From positions 1 to 64,000 of the IMG/VR virus record IMGVR_UViG_3300050821_016647: a stretch of 64,000 nucleotides of DNA; one strand, written 5' to 3'. This DNA is from a virus. Below the pieces are notes generated by a model. It did not search any database. It was not told the origin of the DNA and saw only the letters and a list, made by a program, of their open reading frames with translations. How positions within the stretch are numbered: the first letter of the stretch is position 1; each line of letters opens with the position of its first letter. The position numbers were made by a program, and so were the translations under genes. Shown piece by piece: positions 40,253 through 48,722 of this stretch.

Positions 40253-40972
40253 TCACCTGTTGGAAATTACGTATGCCAGTCCGAACCCGGCTGCGATGCT
40301 GATGACTCCCACGGCAAGCGGCACGCCCCATCCCGCGAGCGCATCGCCGATCGTCGAAGCGGTCGTGGTTGGCGTCGCCGTTTGACCAACTCCTCGAACC
40401 GCGACACGTCCAAACCCCACTGGAAAGCTCGTGCTCCCAGGAATGGACGGTGGAGCCGAGGGCGACGAGCACGGCGGCATCTGCACTGCGCACTTCGCTC
40501 CTTCGCAACCCTCGCATGGACCGCCTGCGGCGCAGCTGCCACAGCACGGCTTGCCCGTCGCCGACGTTCCGGGCGCCGCTCCTACACCTTCGCCCACGTG
40601 CTGCATCGCCGGTACGCCGCGACGACCCATGATCGTGAGAATGGGCTCGACGCCGTGGCCGCTGTCGTCCCCACCGCCGTCCGCTCCCGCTCGAGGACGC
40701 ACCGCATAGGCCGGCGCCGGCTGAGGATAGGCGTGACCTGCCACGCCCAACTGACGTGACGGAGCTCGAGACTCCCATGCTGGCGGCACTGTGAGGCGCT
40801 CGCCGACGTGGAGTTCTCGAAACGTAGGAATCTGACCGAGTCCGACGCGCGCGGTGACAGAGGACTTGTGTGCGTTCGCACGCACGAGCTCGCTCATTCG
40901 TGCAGGATTGCCCGTCAGTTTCTGAGCAATCACCATCGGCGTGTCGCCAGGTTGGACGATGTAGAAACTCAT
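40253..40972 (-). CDS. LysM protein with C-terminal membrane anchor (239 aa)
   Basis: Residues 1-65 form a LysM domain (MSFYIVQPGDTPMVIAQKLT) closely related to that of the 38116 gene, with RVGLGQIPT between its strands. A cysteine cluster (CCGSCAAGGPCEGCEG), VRGVGQTAT, and a final membrane helix (VPLAVGVISIAAGFGLAYVI) follow. Probable cell-wall-contacting membrane protein. Confidence 0.7.
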   Translation of the reverse strand: MSFYIVQPGDTPMVIAQKLTGNPARMSELVRANAHKSSVTARVGLGQIPTFRELHVGERLTVPPAWESRAPSRQLGVAGHAYPQPAPAYAVRPRAGADGGGDDSGHGVEPILTIMGRRGVPAMQHVGEGVGAAPGTSATGKPCCGSCAAGGPCEGCEGAKCAVQMPPCSSPSAPPSIPGSTSFPVGFGRVAVRGVGQTATPTTTASTIGDALAGWGVPLAVGVISIAAGFGLAYVISNR

Positions 40973-42165
40973 CCGGGACCTCCGTTGCCTTGCCGCCATC
41001 GCGCAAGCCGGCGAAGAATGGCGTCCGTCGTAGGATTCTGCGGCGCTCTTCCGAGACCGGTCATGTTCGGGCGATGCACTACCGTCTTCGGCTCTCCACG
41101 GCCCGTACGCCACTGTTTAGCGATTCGTTGAATGATGCCGTCCGCCTTCGTGACTACGGCTGCGGGCAGTCCTGCCAGACGCGACGACGTGTTCGACGCA
41201 TTCGGATGAGGAGGCGACGCCGGACGCTTCGGCTGCGGCTCGCCGGACTGACCACCTTCGGGCAAACACGCGTCGTACGCGCTCGTATCCTCGGCGCTGC
41301 GTCGCATCGTGTTGTCGCCGACCTCGGTCGTGTCGCGCGTAAGTCGGTCACCATCGCCGGGACGTCGGTACGTCTTCGGTGATCCGGTCGGCGCCTGCTC
41401 TTCCATCTCGAAGATGAGTGATCCTGCGATGCGGCCGTAGATCGACAGGGGGTAGTTCTGGACGAACGCGTCCTCGGGCGTCGTGCCTTGCGTCGTCAAA
41501 AACTGAAGTGCTCCACCACCCGTCGTGGGCGGTGGCGCGGAGCGGGTACTCGGGTCCGTCTGCTGCACGCTCGCCATGAAAACGATGTTGCAGGGGCCCT
41601 CGAACGCCACGTCGCAGACAGAAGGCTCACTCCAACGGTCGCAACGCAAGTCGAAGAAGCGACCGAGCTCAGGAGTAAGAACGTTACCCGGAAACGATCC
41701 GCCGTACGGAGGCGTGACGACATTTCCGACGATGGTCTCGAAGATCTGAGCCGGTGTCTGACTCACCTCGAACGCCATTCCCTCGGCGTTCTGCGCGTTG
41801 GCCAGAATCTTGGCACCCGGCGGAAGCTTGCGGATGCCCCAGAGAACGTTACCGTCGACATAACTCCACGTCGGCGTCACCACCGGCCTCTCGAGCGGGT
41901 AGGTGTACGCGCCACCACCCGTACCGAGTGGAATCTGGTCGAGAAGCGTCAGGTACTGGCGAAATCCCACCACTCGCCCGCGTTGCCCGGCGTTGAAATA
42001 CTTCGCGCACAGCACAAAGAGCTGCCGCTGCGTCGGAACCTGCGGACCGCCGTTCGTCCCGATGAAGAGGCCGAGGTCATACGGACCACCGAGTGGGTCC
42101 GAGCCAACAAGCTGCCGGTTCGGATTCAGCCCGACCGTCACGATTTCTAGGCGGCTGCGACGCAT
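40969..42165 (-). CDS. Putative structural protein (398 aa)
   Basis: The first 260 residues look like a beta-rich globular domain (YDLGLFIGTNGGPQ, VGFRQYLTLLDQIPLG, VLWGIRKLPPGAKIL). The C-terminal third is Pro/Arg-rich and ends with NMTGLGRAPQNP, a C-terminal GLG motif. ATG 42165 has a GGGAGG site. Its position beside the coat candidate and LysM genes suggests a capsid or vertex protein. No family recognised. Confidence 0.55.
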   Translation of the reverse strand: MRRSRLEIVTVGLNPNRQLVGSDPLGGPYDLGLFIGTNGGPQVPTQRQLFVLCAKYFNAGQRGRVVGFRQYLTLLDQIPLGTGGGAYTYPLERPVVTPTWSYVDGNVLWGIRKLPPGAKILANAQNAEGMAFEVSQTPAQIFETIVGNVVTPPYGGSFPGNVLTPELGRFFDLRCDRWSEPSVCDVAFEGPCNIVFMASVQQTDPSTRSAPPPTTGGGALQFLTTQGTTPEDAFVQNYPLSIYGRIAGSLIFEMEEQAPTGSPKTYRRPGDGDRLTRDTTEVGDNTMRRSAEDTSAYDACLPEGGQSGEPQPKRPASPPHPNASNTSSRLAGLPAAVVTKADGIIQRIAKQWRTGRGEPKTVVHRPNMTGLGRAPQNPTTDAILRRLARWRQGNGGPG

Positions 42166-42189
42166 TACGCTGCCTCCCGTGCTATAAAT

Positions 42190-42220
42190 GCTGCCTGCGG
42201 CGCGTCAACGCCCAGGCAGC
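42190..42220 (+). other. Strong hairpin before GIY-YIG gene
   Basis: GCTGCCTG-C-GGCG, loop CGTCAA, CGCC-CAGGCAGC gives 12 paired bases. It lies between the divergent structural gene and the leader ORF. Similar in placement to the hairpin at 16702. Confidence 0.6.
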
Positions 42221-42254
42221 GTGGCTCACCTCGACCTTTGCAGGGAGGCGAACG

Positions 42255-42299
42255 ATGAAGATTGTGAATGGTTTCCGTGCGCGTGTCGAGGTCGGTTGA
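42255..42299 (+). CDS. 14-residue leader ORF
   Basis: ATG 42255 has a clear GGGAGG site. The ORF (MKIVNGFRARVEVG) stops in TGAATG, directly coupled to the endonuclease start. It probably supports or controls translation of that gene. Confidence 0.45.
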   Translation: MKIVNGFRARVEVG

Positions 42300-43295
42300 A
42301 TGAAAACCGACCCGGAGAGCCGTTGGTTCACCATCTACGTTCACACGTGCGACGCGGACCCGCGAAGCAGCGGCGATCGTCTTGGTAAAGGAAAGCAGTA
42401 CGTCGGGCAGGTGGTTCATTTGCTCGGTGACGCTTCGGACACGCCGGAACTGGCAATGAAAAGGCGATGGCGAGCAAAACGTTATGAACGATCGCTGATC
42501 GGTCATACTGTCCGTCAGTTCGGAACAAAGAATTTTCGTCACGAGATTCTTGATACTGTACTCGGACAGACCGCGGCCAACCTCGCTGAAGCCGAGTGGG
42601 CTGAAAAACTCGATACCTACGAACCACACGGGTACAACAGAAGAAAATGTGGAACGCAGGGTGCACTGACTTTTGAGGAACGCAGTGCGTTTGGCCGCAT
42701 CGCGCGTCGTAAAGGAATGGAAACGCTTGGTCCAGAAGGACGAAGCGCAGCCATGTACAAGGCTAAGGAAACGTTGGGACCCGAAGGACGAAAGGCAATT
42801 AGTCGTAAAGCAATGGAGACACTCGGTCCCGAAGGACGGAGCGCGGCTGCTCAAAAAGCGAAGGAAACGCTGGGACCCGAAGGACGAAAATCGGCCACTC
42901 GCAAGGCGAATGAAACGAAGGGTCCTGAAGGTCGAAGTGCTGCCGTCCGCAAGGCGCTGAAAACAATGGGTCCTAAAGGTCGGCACGCACGTGCACTCAA
43001 ATCGAATATGACATCGGGACCAGATGGTCGAAGCGCCCGTGTGCGCAGAGCCAATGCGACGAGAGGGCCTGAAGGACGAAGAGCCTCTGCTCTCAAAGGA
43101 ATCGAGACTCAAGGTCCCGAAGGACTGAAACAACGCCTCTACAAGGCTTGGGACGTGCGTTGGTTCAAAGCGCTTCGACTCGCTCTTGCACAAAAAGACT
43201 TTGTGAGAGCTATCGGCGTTCTCAAGGCGTGCCTCTACGCCACAATGCGGAGGCTGGCCGAAGATCCTCTCTTTGGCGAACAGATAGTCGAATAG
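42300..43295 (+). CDS. GIY-YIG-type homing endonuclease with nine 16-residue repeats
   Basis: The N-terminal ~110 residues fit a divergent GIY-YIG nuclease: KQYVGQVVHLLG for the second motif, an Arg-rich helix (MKRRWRAKRYERSLI) and GTKNFRHEILDTV. Residues 140-283 are nine tandem 16-residue units built on ETLGPEGRSAA-x-x-KAK, like the NUMOD3 DNA-binding modules of phage endonucleases but many more than the usual few. It is on the plus strand within a minus-strand operon, as expected for an inserted selfish gene. Confidence 0.75.
   Translation: MKTDPESRWFTIYVHTCDADPRSSGDRLGKGKQYVGQVVHLLGDASDTPELAMKRRWRAKRYERSLIGHTVRQFGTKNFRHEILDTVLGQTAANLAEAEWAEKLDTYEPHGYNRRKCGTQGALTFEERSAFGRIARRKGMETLGPEGRSAAMYKAKETLGPEGRKAISRKAMETLGPEGRSAAAQKAKETLGPEGRKSATRKANETKGPEGRSAAVRKALKTMGPKGRHARALKSNMTSGPDGRSARVRRANATRGPEGRRASALKGIETQGPEGLKQRLYKAWDVRWFKALRLALAQKDFVRAIGVLKACLYATMRRLAEDPLFGEQIVE
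42717..43148 (+). repeat. Nine tandem 48-nt coding repeats
   Basis: Each unit encodes 16 residues with the core GP(E/K/D)GR at fixed spacing. The sequence varies between units, so this is an old protein repeat rather than a recent DNA expansion. Confidence 0.85.
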
Positions 43296-43365
43296 CGGGC
43301 CTGATGTCGCCGCGTATTGACTACTGACTATTTTTCGATCTCTCCACCTGCGCACGGGTGCCTCC

Positions 43366-43971
43366 TCACGGGCACTCCACCGCCGGGGGGACCCAAAATC
43401 CGAGCTCGCGAAGTTTGCAGGCCGCAACGTCCACGCTGATTTCGTCTACTGTGTGGTCCAAAAATTGCCAGCCGTTGAACGTAAGTACACAGTTGTACGG
43501 GGGCGCATTGGGCTCGCTCGCCGGGAACACTTGCGTGAGCATGAACTCGATCTCGATGTTCTGTTGCTTGTAGAGCGGCCACCCGCTCACCCAGCGCGAC
43601 GAGATGAGGTTCACGAAGTTGTTGAGCGGCGTGAAGTTCGGCGAGACGAGGTAGCGCGGCCCCGAGTGCACCGTGCAGCGCACCGAGATGCCTGGCGCCA
43701 TTCGGAGGTTCGCGTCGTACAGCGTCTTGAAGATGTTGCCCGCGAAGACGTTCGGCTGCTGAAGATCGTACTGGAGATTGTCTATCCAAGTTCTTTGGGC
43801 AATGGTTGTATCAAGACCAGCTTCGATGGGTTGCTGCCCCAGAGCCGCAGAGGAGAATGAACCCGATGCGTTGATCGAGATTGGAATCCGAGGAATCCCG
43901 AGGACGATCCCATACGCCGCGATCGGGTCCATGACCGCTAGGTCTTGAATGTACTGCGGCTTCGGTTCCAT
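43366..43971 (-). CDS. Putative structural protein (201 aa)
   Basis: A mixed, beta-rich protein with no low-complexity sequence: MEPKPQYIQDLAVMDPIAAY, FKTLYDANLRMAPGISVRC, WPLYKQQNIEIEFMLTQVF. It is directly downstream of the coat candidate behind a possible terminator. Could be a minor capsid or penton-like protein. No family recognised. Confidence 0.55.
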   Translation of the reverse strand: MEPKPQYIQDLAVMDPIAAYGIVLGIPRIPISINASGSFSSAALGQQPIEAGLDTTIAQRTWIDNLQYDLQQPNVFAGNIFKTLYDANLRMAPGISVRCTVHSGPRYLVSPNFTPLNNFVNLISSRWVSGWPLYKQQNIEIEFMLTQVFPASEPNAPPYNCVLTFNGWQFLDHTVDEISVDVAACKLRELGFWVPPAVECP

Positions 43972-44035
43972 GCTCGTCCTCCTTTCCTTCTCTCGTTGAA
44001 GCTAAGCGCGTGAAAAACAAGATGCCCCGAAGCCA

Positions 44036-44067
44036 CCCGACTCTCCCTCCTAGGAAAGAGAGCCGGG
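44036..44067 (-). terminator. Hairpin after coat candidate
   Basis: On the minus strand CCCGGCTCTC and GAGAGTCGGG form a 10-bp stem with one G-T pair around a 12-base loop, 20 bases past the coat candidate's stop. A TTTTT run follows about 18 bases later. This could be partial termination that sets coat protein in excess. Confidence 0.5.
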
Positions 44068-44086
44068 CAGCTCCAGAGCTCTACGA

Positions 44087-45328
44087 TCAGCCGCCCGCTG
44101 ACTGCGCGGTCCCGACCACGCCCGCCGGGACGAGGTGGTTCAGGATGTACTGCTTCCAGGGTCCCCAGATCTCGAAGCCCTTGATGAGAATGGCGAGCTG
44201 GAGCGCGCCACCCTTCATGAGCACGCGATCCGTCTCGACGGCCTTCTCGACCACGATCGTGGTCGGCTCTGCCGTGTCCGCGAACGACAGCTCTGCGATC
44301 GTAACCGCCGTGAGGCCGTCCGTCGCCGGGCCGATCGGCATCACGGTGTGCGTGGTGCCGAAGCCATGGTCGTTGTTGGACAGGTATTGCTTCATGAGGT
44401 TCTGGTGGTACTCGTCCTGCGCCTTGAGCACCATCCCGATCGGGATGCCGCGCTCGAGCAGAACCGGCTTGAACAGCTTCCGGAACGGCTGGAGCATGCC
44501 CGTCATCCCCTGCGTGCGGAGGCCGCCGTAGGTGACGTCGAGCAGATCGTACGCGCGGGTCGGGTGGTACACGCCCGTGCTCGTCGCGCCGCCGGTCGTG
44601 ACCGACCCGATGCGCTGCGAGTTGATCGGGAGGAACGTGCCCGTATCACCGATGGGCGCGCCCTGGTACTTCGCGTTCACGCGGTCGACGTACCGCTGGA
44701 ACGCCTGCTGCGAAGAGCCCGCCGCGACGGCCTCGGCGTACGAGCCGAAGTAGCTCACGTCCGCCGCCAGCTCGTTGATCAGCAGGTAACGCTGCTGCAT
44801 GATCCACTGGAACTGGTAGGCGTTCATGAGGTGCCAGAGCGCGTTCTGCGCGCAGACGCCCCACTCGAGCGTGGCCGGGGTCATCGTCTGACCGCCCGAG
44901 AGTCCGAGGCCGGTCAGGTCATCGGTCGCGAACGAGTCGGGCGAGTTCGGGATCGCCCCGGATGCCGGCTGGAAGTTGATGTAGTTGCCGATCTGCGAGC
45001 CCTGCTGGGGCTCGGCAAACCCGTGCACGCCGAAGCCGATGACCAGCATGTCGACTTGGAGGATGCCGTTGATGACGAACGAGCTGTCGACGTCCTGGAC
45101 CCCCGGTACGGCCTTGGGGTTTTGGAGCACGTCGATCTCGTCACCGAACGTCCCGTCGATGAAGCCGTCGGCGACGGGCAGATCGATCGTCCACGTCACG
45201 TACTCGATGACGGGCACCTGCGTAAAACCGCAAGTGAGAACGCTGTTGACGACGTTGTCGGAGGGAGCCGCACCGAGTCCCACCATGCGGCTGGGATTCT
45301 CGAGCTTGTGCATGCTTGAGCTTTTCAT
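44087..45328 (-). CDS. Candidate major coat protein (413 aa)
   Basis: This protein has a strong AGGAGA ribosome site and a terminator-like hairpin after it. The N-terminus MKSSSMHKLENPSRMVGLGA may be a propeptide ending at a GLG motif. The rest is a well-folded alpha/beta sequence without repeats (PVIEYVTWTIDLPVADG, LINELAADVSYFGSYAEAV, ERGIPIGMVLKAQDEYH). It does not show an obvious HK97 pattern. The assignment rests on context, size and expression signals only. Confidence 0.45.
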   Translation of the reverse strand: MKSSSMHKLENPSRMVGLGAAPSDNVVNSVLTCGFTQVPVIEYVTWTIDLPVADGFIDGTFGDEIDVLQNPKAVPGVQDVDSSFVINGILQVDMLVIGFGVHGFAEPQQGSQIGNYINFQPASGAIPNSPDSFATDDLTGLGLSGGQTMTPATLEWGVCAQNALWHLMNAYQFQWIMQQRYLLINELAADVSYFGSYAEAVAAGSSQQAFQRYVDRVNAKYQGAPIGDTGTFLPINSQRIGSVTTGGATSTGVYHPTRAYDLLDVTYGGLRTQGMTGMLQPFRKLFKPVLLERGIPIGMVLKAQDEYHQNLMKQYLSNNDHGFGTTHTVMPIGPATDGLTAVTIAELSFADTAEPTTIVVEKAVETDRVLMKGGALQLAILIKGFEIWGPWKQYILNHLVPAGVVGTAQSAGG

Positions 45329-45441
45329 CTGTTTCTCCTGCGCCTGCGGGAGACCCGCATTCGCATGATGGTTTCAAGGCGTTGGACGAACTACGAACTA
45401 TCGAGGCACGCACTCACTAAACGAGCTGAGCGCGTTGAACT

Positions 45442-47502
45442 TCAGTCCTCCGGGAACGAGGCGTACATCCCGAAGCCCTTGGGGAGAGCTCCGAGACACG
45501 ACTCATCACGAATCGCTGCCATCGCAGCAGCGTGCGTAGCGGCGATGCCGCCAGAGGTGCTCGTGCACGGAGCGCACTGCGGACCCGTGCTGGGTCCACC
45601 TGGCAGAACCGTTCCGGCCGGCGGGTCCTGGACCACGTCGCCGGTATTCGTGAGAATACCGTGCGGGGTCTGGAGCGGATGCGCAGGGTAACCGACAGGA
45701 ATGGTCGGTCCACCGCCCGGTGCATAGATCGCCGGAGGCGTGCTGCCGCCGGGCAATCCAGGAGGAGCGTTCCCTGGGCCGCCAGGCGAGTACGGCGCCT
45801 GGTTCGGCTGGGACGCTGGAATCACCATGGACGTCGGTGCAATCGGCGTGTTCACGGTGAGAGGCGAGGGAGCGTTCTGTCCCACACCGCGTGCCTTGGG
45901 CCCAGGGTCCCTTAGCGCCGGACGGCGACCGACACCGCGGGGGAGACCCGCGAGCGGAGTCGACGTCGTGGGAGCTGCCGCGGTTCCGGCTGCCGGAGTG
46001 GCCGCCGTCACCGCCGCCTGCGCTTCGATCTCGGCGAGGTAGAGCTGCTGTCCGAGCGCCGTCGAACCGATCATGGAAGCCATGACCGACTTGAACAGGT
46101 TGCCGAACAGAGCCGCGCCCGCGCCGAGCATCATGCCCTGAAGGGCCGCGCGGCCCCACGGGGAATCGACGAACGCCGCCGCGATCCCTGGCACCGCAGC
46201 CACGCCGAACTGCGCGGCCATGGACTGCCAGGATGGGAATGCCTGAGTCGCGACGTCGTTCGGAACGACCTGCGTGCCGCCCGGTGGAACGCTGTTCGCT
46301 GGCTGACCTGCCGCAACGGCTGTCGTCGACATGTACCGTCCGACGAAGTCCGCGAGACCGTAGCCGAGGATGCCGGTGATTCCGACGAGCACGAGCTCAC
46401 CACCAGACAGCGGGTTCGAGAGCACATAGCCCTCAGCACCGATCGTGTCGTACGCCTCGCGCTCGCTGTAGCCGGACCGACCGTAGGCCGGCAACCGGTG
46501 CGAACGCGGAGTGCGACGTGCATGTGACCGACGACGGCTCGAGCTGCGGCGCGTCTTGCGGTGCCGACGCGGAGCCGCACGACGAGTGCGACGCGCATGC
46601 GACCGACGGACCGAACGACGACGCCGACGCGGCGCAGAGAGCCCGAGGCGACGCCGACGCCGACGAATGCCCTTCAGGGCCGCCTTGCGGTGCCGACGCG
46701 GTTGCCCGAACCACTCCTTCGCGCGCGCCCTCTTCCGGCGGCGACGCGGAGCTGCGCGACGAACCGCACGACGCCGACGCCGACGGACCGGAGCCGCGTG
46801 GTGCCGACGCGCCGCGAGGCGACGCCGACGCCGACGGATGCCCTTGCGAGCGGCACGACGGTGACGGATCGGTTGTCCCTTCCAATCGGAAGCCTTCGCC
46901 CTGCGACGCCGACGGCGCTTGGGGGCTGCTGCCGCGGGGGCTGCAACGCGACGCCGACGCCGACGACGCGGGGCGGCTGCCGGAGCGGCTGCCCGGCGAC
47001 GACGCCTGCGCGGAGCTGCGGCGGGGGCTGCGGCCCTGCGACGGCGACGGCGCGGCGCTGCGGCGGACGACTTCACGAAGTGGCCCCTCGAGTTTCTTTT
47101 GCGACCGCGGGCTGCGCGCGACTTGCGGCGTGACTTCATTGGCAGTGTCTCCCTAGTGGAAAAACCCGGCGCTTTGGCCGACTTCGAAACGGTAACGAAG
47201 TAGCCTGTAGACGTCAAACGTCTCACATGATTGGCAGTCGTCGAACGCGGTTTACGACCACGTGAATAGCGACGGATCACCGAGAATTTGGCTCTCGAAT
47301 GCTTGCGACGTCGCGGCGCACTATTCGACTTGTCGGAGCGAGTTTTCGTGGCTACTCGCTTTGTAATACGCTTGTGTGCAGCGCTCGTAGACCGATTTCG
47401 CGATACACGCTTAGGTTTTGTATTACGAGCGCCGGCTTCGTCGCTTTCACTCCTGAATGCGTTCATTCGAGCCGCATAATCCCCGCCGGATGACTTCGCC
47501 AT
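45442..47502 (-). CDS. Protamine-like Arg-rich membrane protein with SNPL motif (up to 686 aa)
   Basis: The first ~390 residues are extremely Arg/Lys/Ala-rich, with runs of RRRRR and APRRRRRRAA units, like a DNA-condensing protamine. Then SNPLSGGELVLVGITGILGY matches the NP-motif membrane family, followed by further hydrophobic segments and a Pro/Gly-rich tail with LPRGVGRR, ARGVGQNA and, at the very end, LPKGFGMYASFPED. The 5' start is uncertain: ATG 47139 has a GGGAG site, but the frame is open and protein-like back to ATG 47502. It may tether the genome to a membrane. Confidence 0.6.
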   Translation of the reverse strand: MAKSSGGDYAARMNAFRSESDEAGARNTKPKRVSRNRSTSAAHKRITKRVATKTRSDKSNSAPRRRKHSRAKFSVIRRYSRGRKPRSTTANHVRRLTSTGYFVTVSKSAKAPGFSTRETLPMKSRRKSRAARGRKRNSRGHFVKSSAAAPRRRRRRAAAPAAAPRRRRRRAAAPAAAPRRRRRRRVAAPAAAAPKRRRRRRAKASDWKGQPIRHRRAARKGIRRRRRRLAARRHHAAPVRRRRRRAVRRAAPRRRRKRARAKEWFGQPRRHRKAALKGIRRRRRRLGLSAPRRRRRSVRRSHARRTRRAAPRRHRKTRRSSSRRRSHARRTPRSHRLPAYGRSGYSEREAYDTIGAEGYVLSNPLSGGELVLVGITGILGYGLADFVGRYMSTTAVAAGQPANSVPPGGTQVVPNDVATQAFPSWQSMAAQFGVAAVPGIAAAFVDSPWGRAALQGMMLGAGAALFGNLFKSVMASMIGSTALGQQLYLAEIEAQAAVTAATPAAGTAAAPTTSTPLAGLPRGVGRRPALRDPGPKARGVGQNAPSPLTVNTPIAPTSMVIPASQPNQAPYSPGGPGNAPPGLPGGSTPPAIYAPGGGPTIPVGYPAHPLQTPHGILTNTGDVVQDPPAGTVLPGGPSTGPQCAPCTSTSGGIAATHAAAMAAIRDESCLGALPKGFGMYASFPED

Positions 47503-47543
47503 CCACAACGAATACGCCCACGCGGGCGGAACGACAACTCGCT

Positions 47544-47981
47544 CTACGGGAACACGTACCCGCGGTCGTCTACGATGCAGCCGTCTCCCAGTGACAACTT
47601 GTAAATGCGACCAGCTTTCCACAGAGTGGGTTGCCGCGATTTGAACGGGTGATGGAAGCCACCACTGGCTCGCTTGCCCTTGCGCACGTAAAGAATCTGC
47701 GCAACTTCTCCGACTTTCTTCCAGCCATCCTTCGGAATCTTCGGCAGCGTCGCGAGCACCGCTTGGTAGTCGGCACCGAAGTAGCGCCGGTGCGATCGAT
47801 TCATCTCGACCGGACGCCGCGTCTTCTTGAAGGGTCCAAAAAAGACATCACACTTCGGCAACACGACCCCTTCCTGGTCGTGGAACGTCCCATAGGATGC
47901 CGGCAAGCGAATGGTCTTACCGTTGGCCATCTCGAAGACCACGCGGTCCGACTCGACACGAATGGACGGCGACTCGCTCAC
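47544..47981 (-). CDS. Unknown protein (145 aa)
   Basis: GTG start in GTGA overlap. A beta-rich N-terminus (FEMANGKTIRLPASYGTFH) precedes a helical middle and a basic end. A HHPFKSRQPTLWKAGRIYKL segment suggests a small SH3-like fold. No family recognised. Confidence 0.55.
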   Translation of the reverse strand: MSESPSIRVESDRVVFEMANGKTIRLPASYGTFHDQEGVVLPKCDVFFGPFKKTRRPVEMNRSHRRYFGADYQAVLATLPKIPKDGWKKVGEVAQILYVRKGKRASGGFHHPFKSRQPTLWKAGRIYKLSLGDGCIVDDRGYVFP

Positions 47982-48379
47982 GACGCCCCCTGCTGAAGCG
48001 AGCTCGAGTACCCGCCGGGGGCCCCGCCTGAAGCAACGTAATTGAGCATGTTGGCCGTGGCCCACGTTTGGTAACCACTAACGGAGGGTGCCGTCCCAGC
48101 CGGCAACGACGCAACGTACATCGCCGGCAGCTGTGCAATCGAAGCGGCAAGCGCCGTCGACTGCGCCGCAGTCGGCTGCATCCCTCCGATGCCTGCGTTG
48201 GTCGCAAGGATCTGATTCAAGATCCCGTTCTGCACGTCCGCGCTCGGGGGCCAGACGCTGTTCTGATACGTGGTGTAAACCATCCACCCGACGCCGCCGA
48301 CGACGACCGCGCCCAGACCCAGCAGAAGCCACTGCTGAGCCTGGGGGGAAAGCGGGTTACGTCGGGAGCGCCGTCTCAT
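47978..48379 (-). CDS. NP-motif single-span membrane protein (133 aa)
   Basis: MRRRSRRNPLSPQAQQ leads to the membrane helix WLLLGLGAVVVGGVGWMVY and a soluble Ala/Thr/Gln domain of about 95 residues. A canonical member of the NP-motif family located away from the main cluster. Confidence 0.75.
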   Translation of the reverse strand: MRRRSRRNPLSPQAQQWLLLGLGAVVVGGVGWMVYTTYQNSVWPPSADVQNGILNQILATNAGIGGMQPTAAQSTALAASIAQLPAMYVASLPAGTAPSVSGYQTWATANMLNYVASGGAPGGYSSSLQQGAS

Positions 48380-48392
48380 TCGCCGACCGCGA

Positions 48393-48692
48393 TCAGATGG
48401 CCGCGAGATTCGACGCGTAGGGCTGGAAGATGGATGGCAGATTCGCAACGGCGGCCTGACCGGCCGGCGTCTGAAGCCATGCCTGCTCGTTCGCAGTCAC
48501 CGGCGTCGAACCCGCCGGTAGCGTCGCGGCATACGCGGCGTTGAGCTGGGACGCCTCGTAGATCGTGTACACGATCCCGGCCGCGGTAAGCGTCCCGAGG
48601 CCGATGAGCAGCCACTCGATTCCGGTCGGATTCTCTTTGCCGTACGCGCGAGAGCTGCTGAAACGACGGCGTCGATGATGTCTTCTTCGCAT
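48393..48692 (-). CDS. NP-motif single-span membrane protein (99 aa)
   Basis: MRRRHHRRRRFSSSRAYGKE is followed by NPTGIEWLLIGLGTLTAAGI and VYTIYEASQ, then a soluble tail whose LPAGSTPVTANEQAWLQTPA resembles the neighbour's LPAGTAPSVSGYQTWATAN. The two look like a tandem duplication. Confidence 0.75.
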   Translation of the reverse strand: MRRRHHRRRRFSSSRAYGKENPTGIEWLLIGLGTLTAAGIVYTIYEASQLNAAYAATLPAGSTPVTANEQAWLQTPAGQAAVANLPSIFQPYASNLAAI

Positions 48693-48722
48693 GGGAATCT
48701 CCTGTTGAGGTGACCGACGTTA

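Noticed and set aside
42717-43148. Regular 48-bp repeats resembling a CRISPR or satellite array
   Set aside because: They are in one open frame, vary between units and encode a 16-residue protein repeat. No spacers.
44135-45319. 394-codon plus-strand open frame opposite the coat candidate
   Set aside because: Arg/Asp/Val/Leu-rich antisense shadow typical of high-GC genes. The minus-strand frame has normal protein composition and a strong ribosome site.
44087-45328. HK97-type major capsid assignment
   Set aside because: No HK97 sequence hallmark or neighbouring portal and protease were seen, so only a general coat-candidate label is used.
46500-47100. Long open frames on the plus strand rich in Ala, Asp and Arg
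   Set aside because: They are antisense shadows of the Arg-codon repeats (CGC/GCG) of the minus-strand protamine-like gene, with no ribosome sites.
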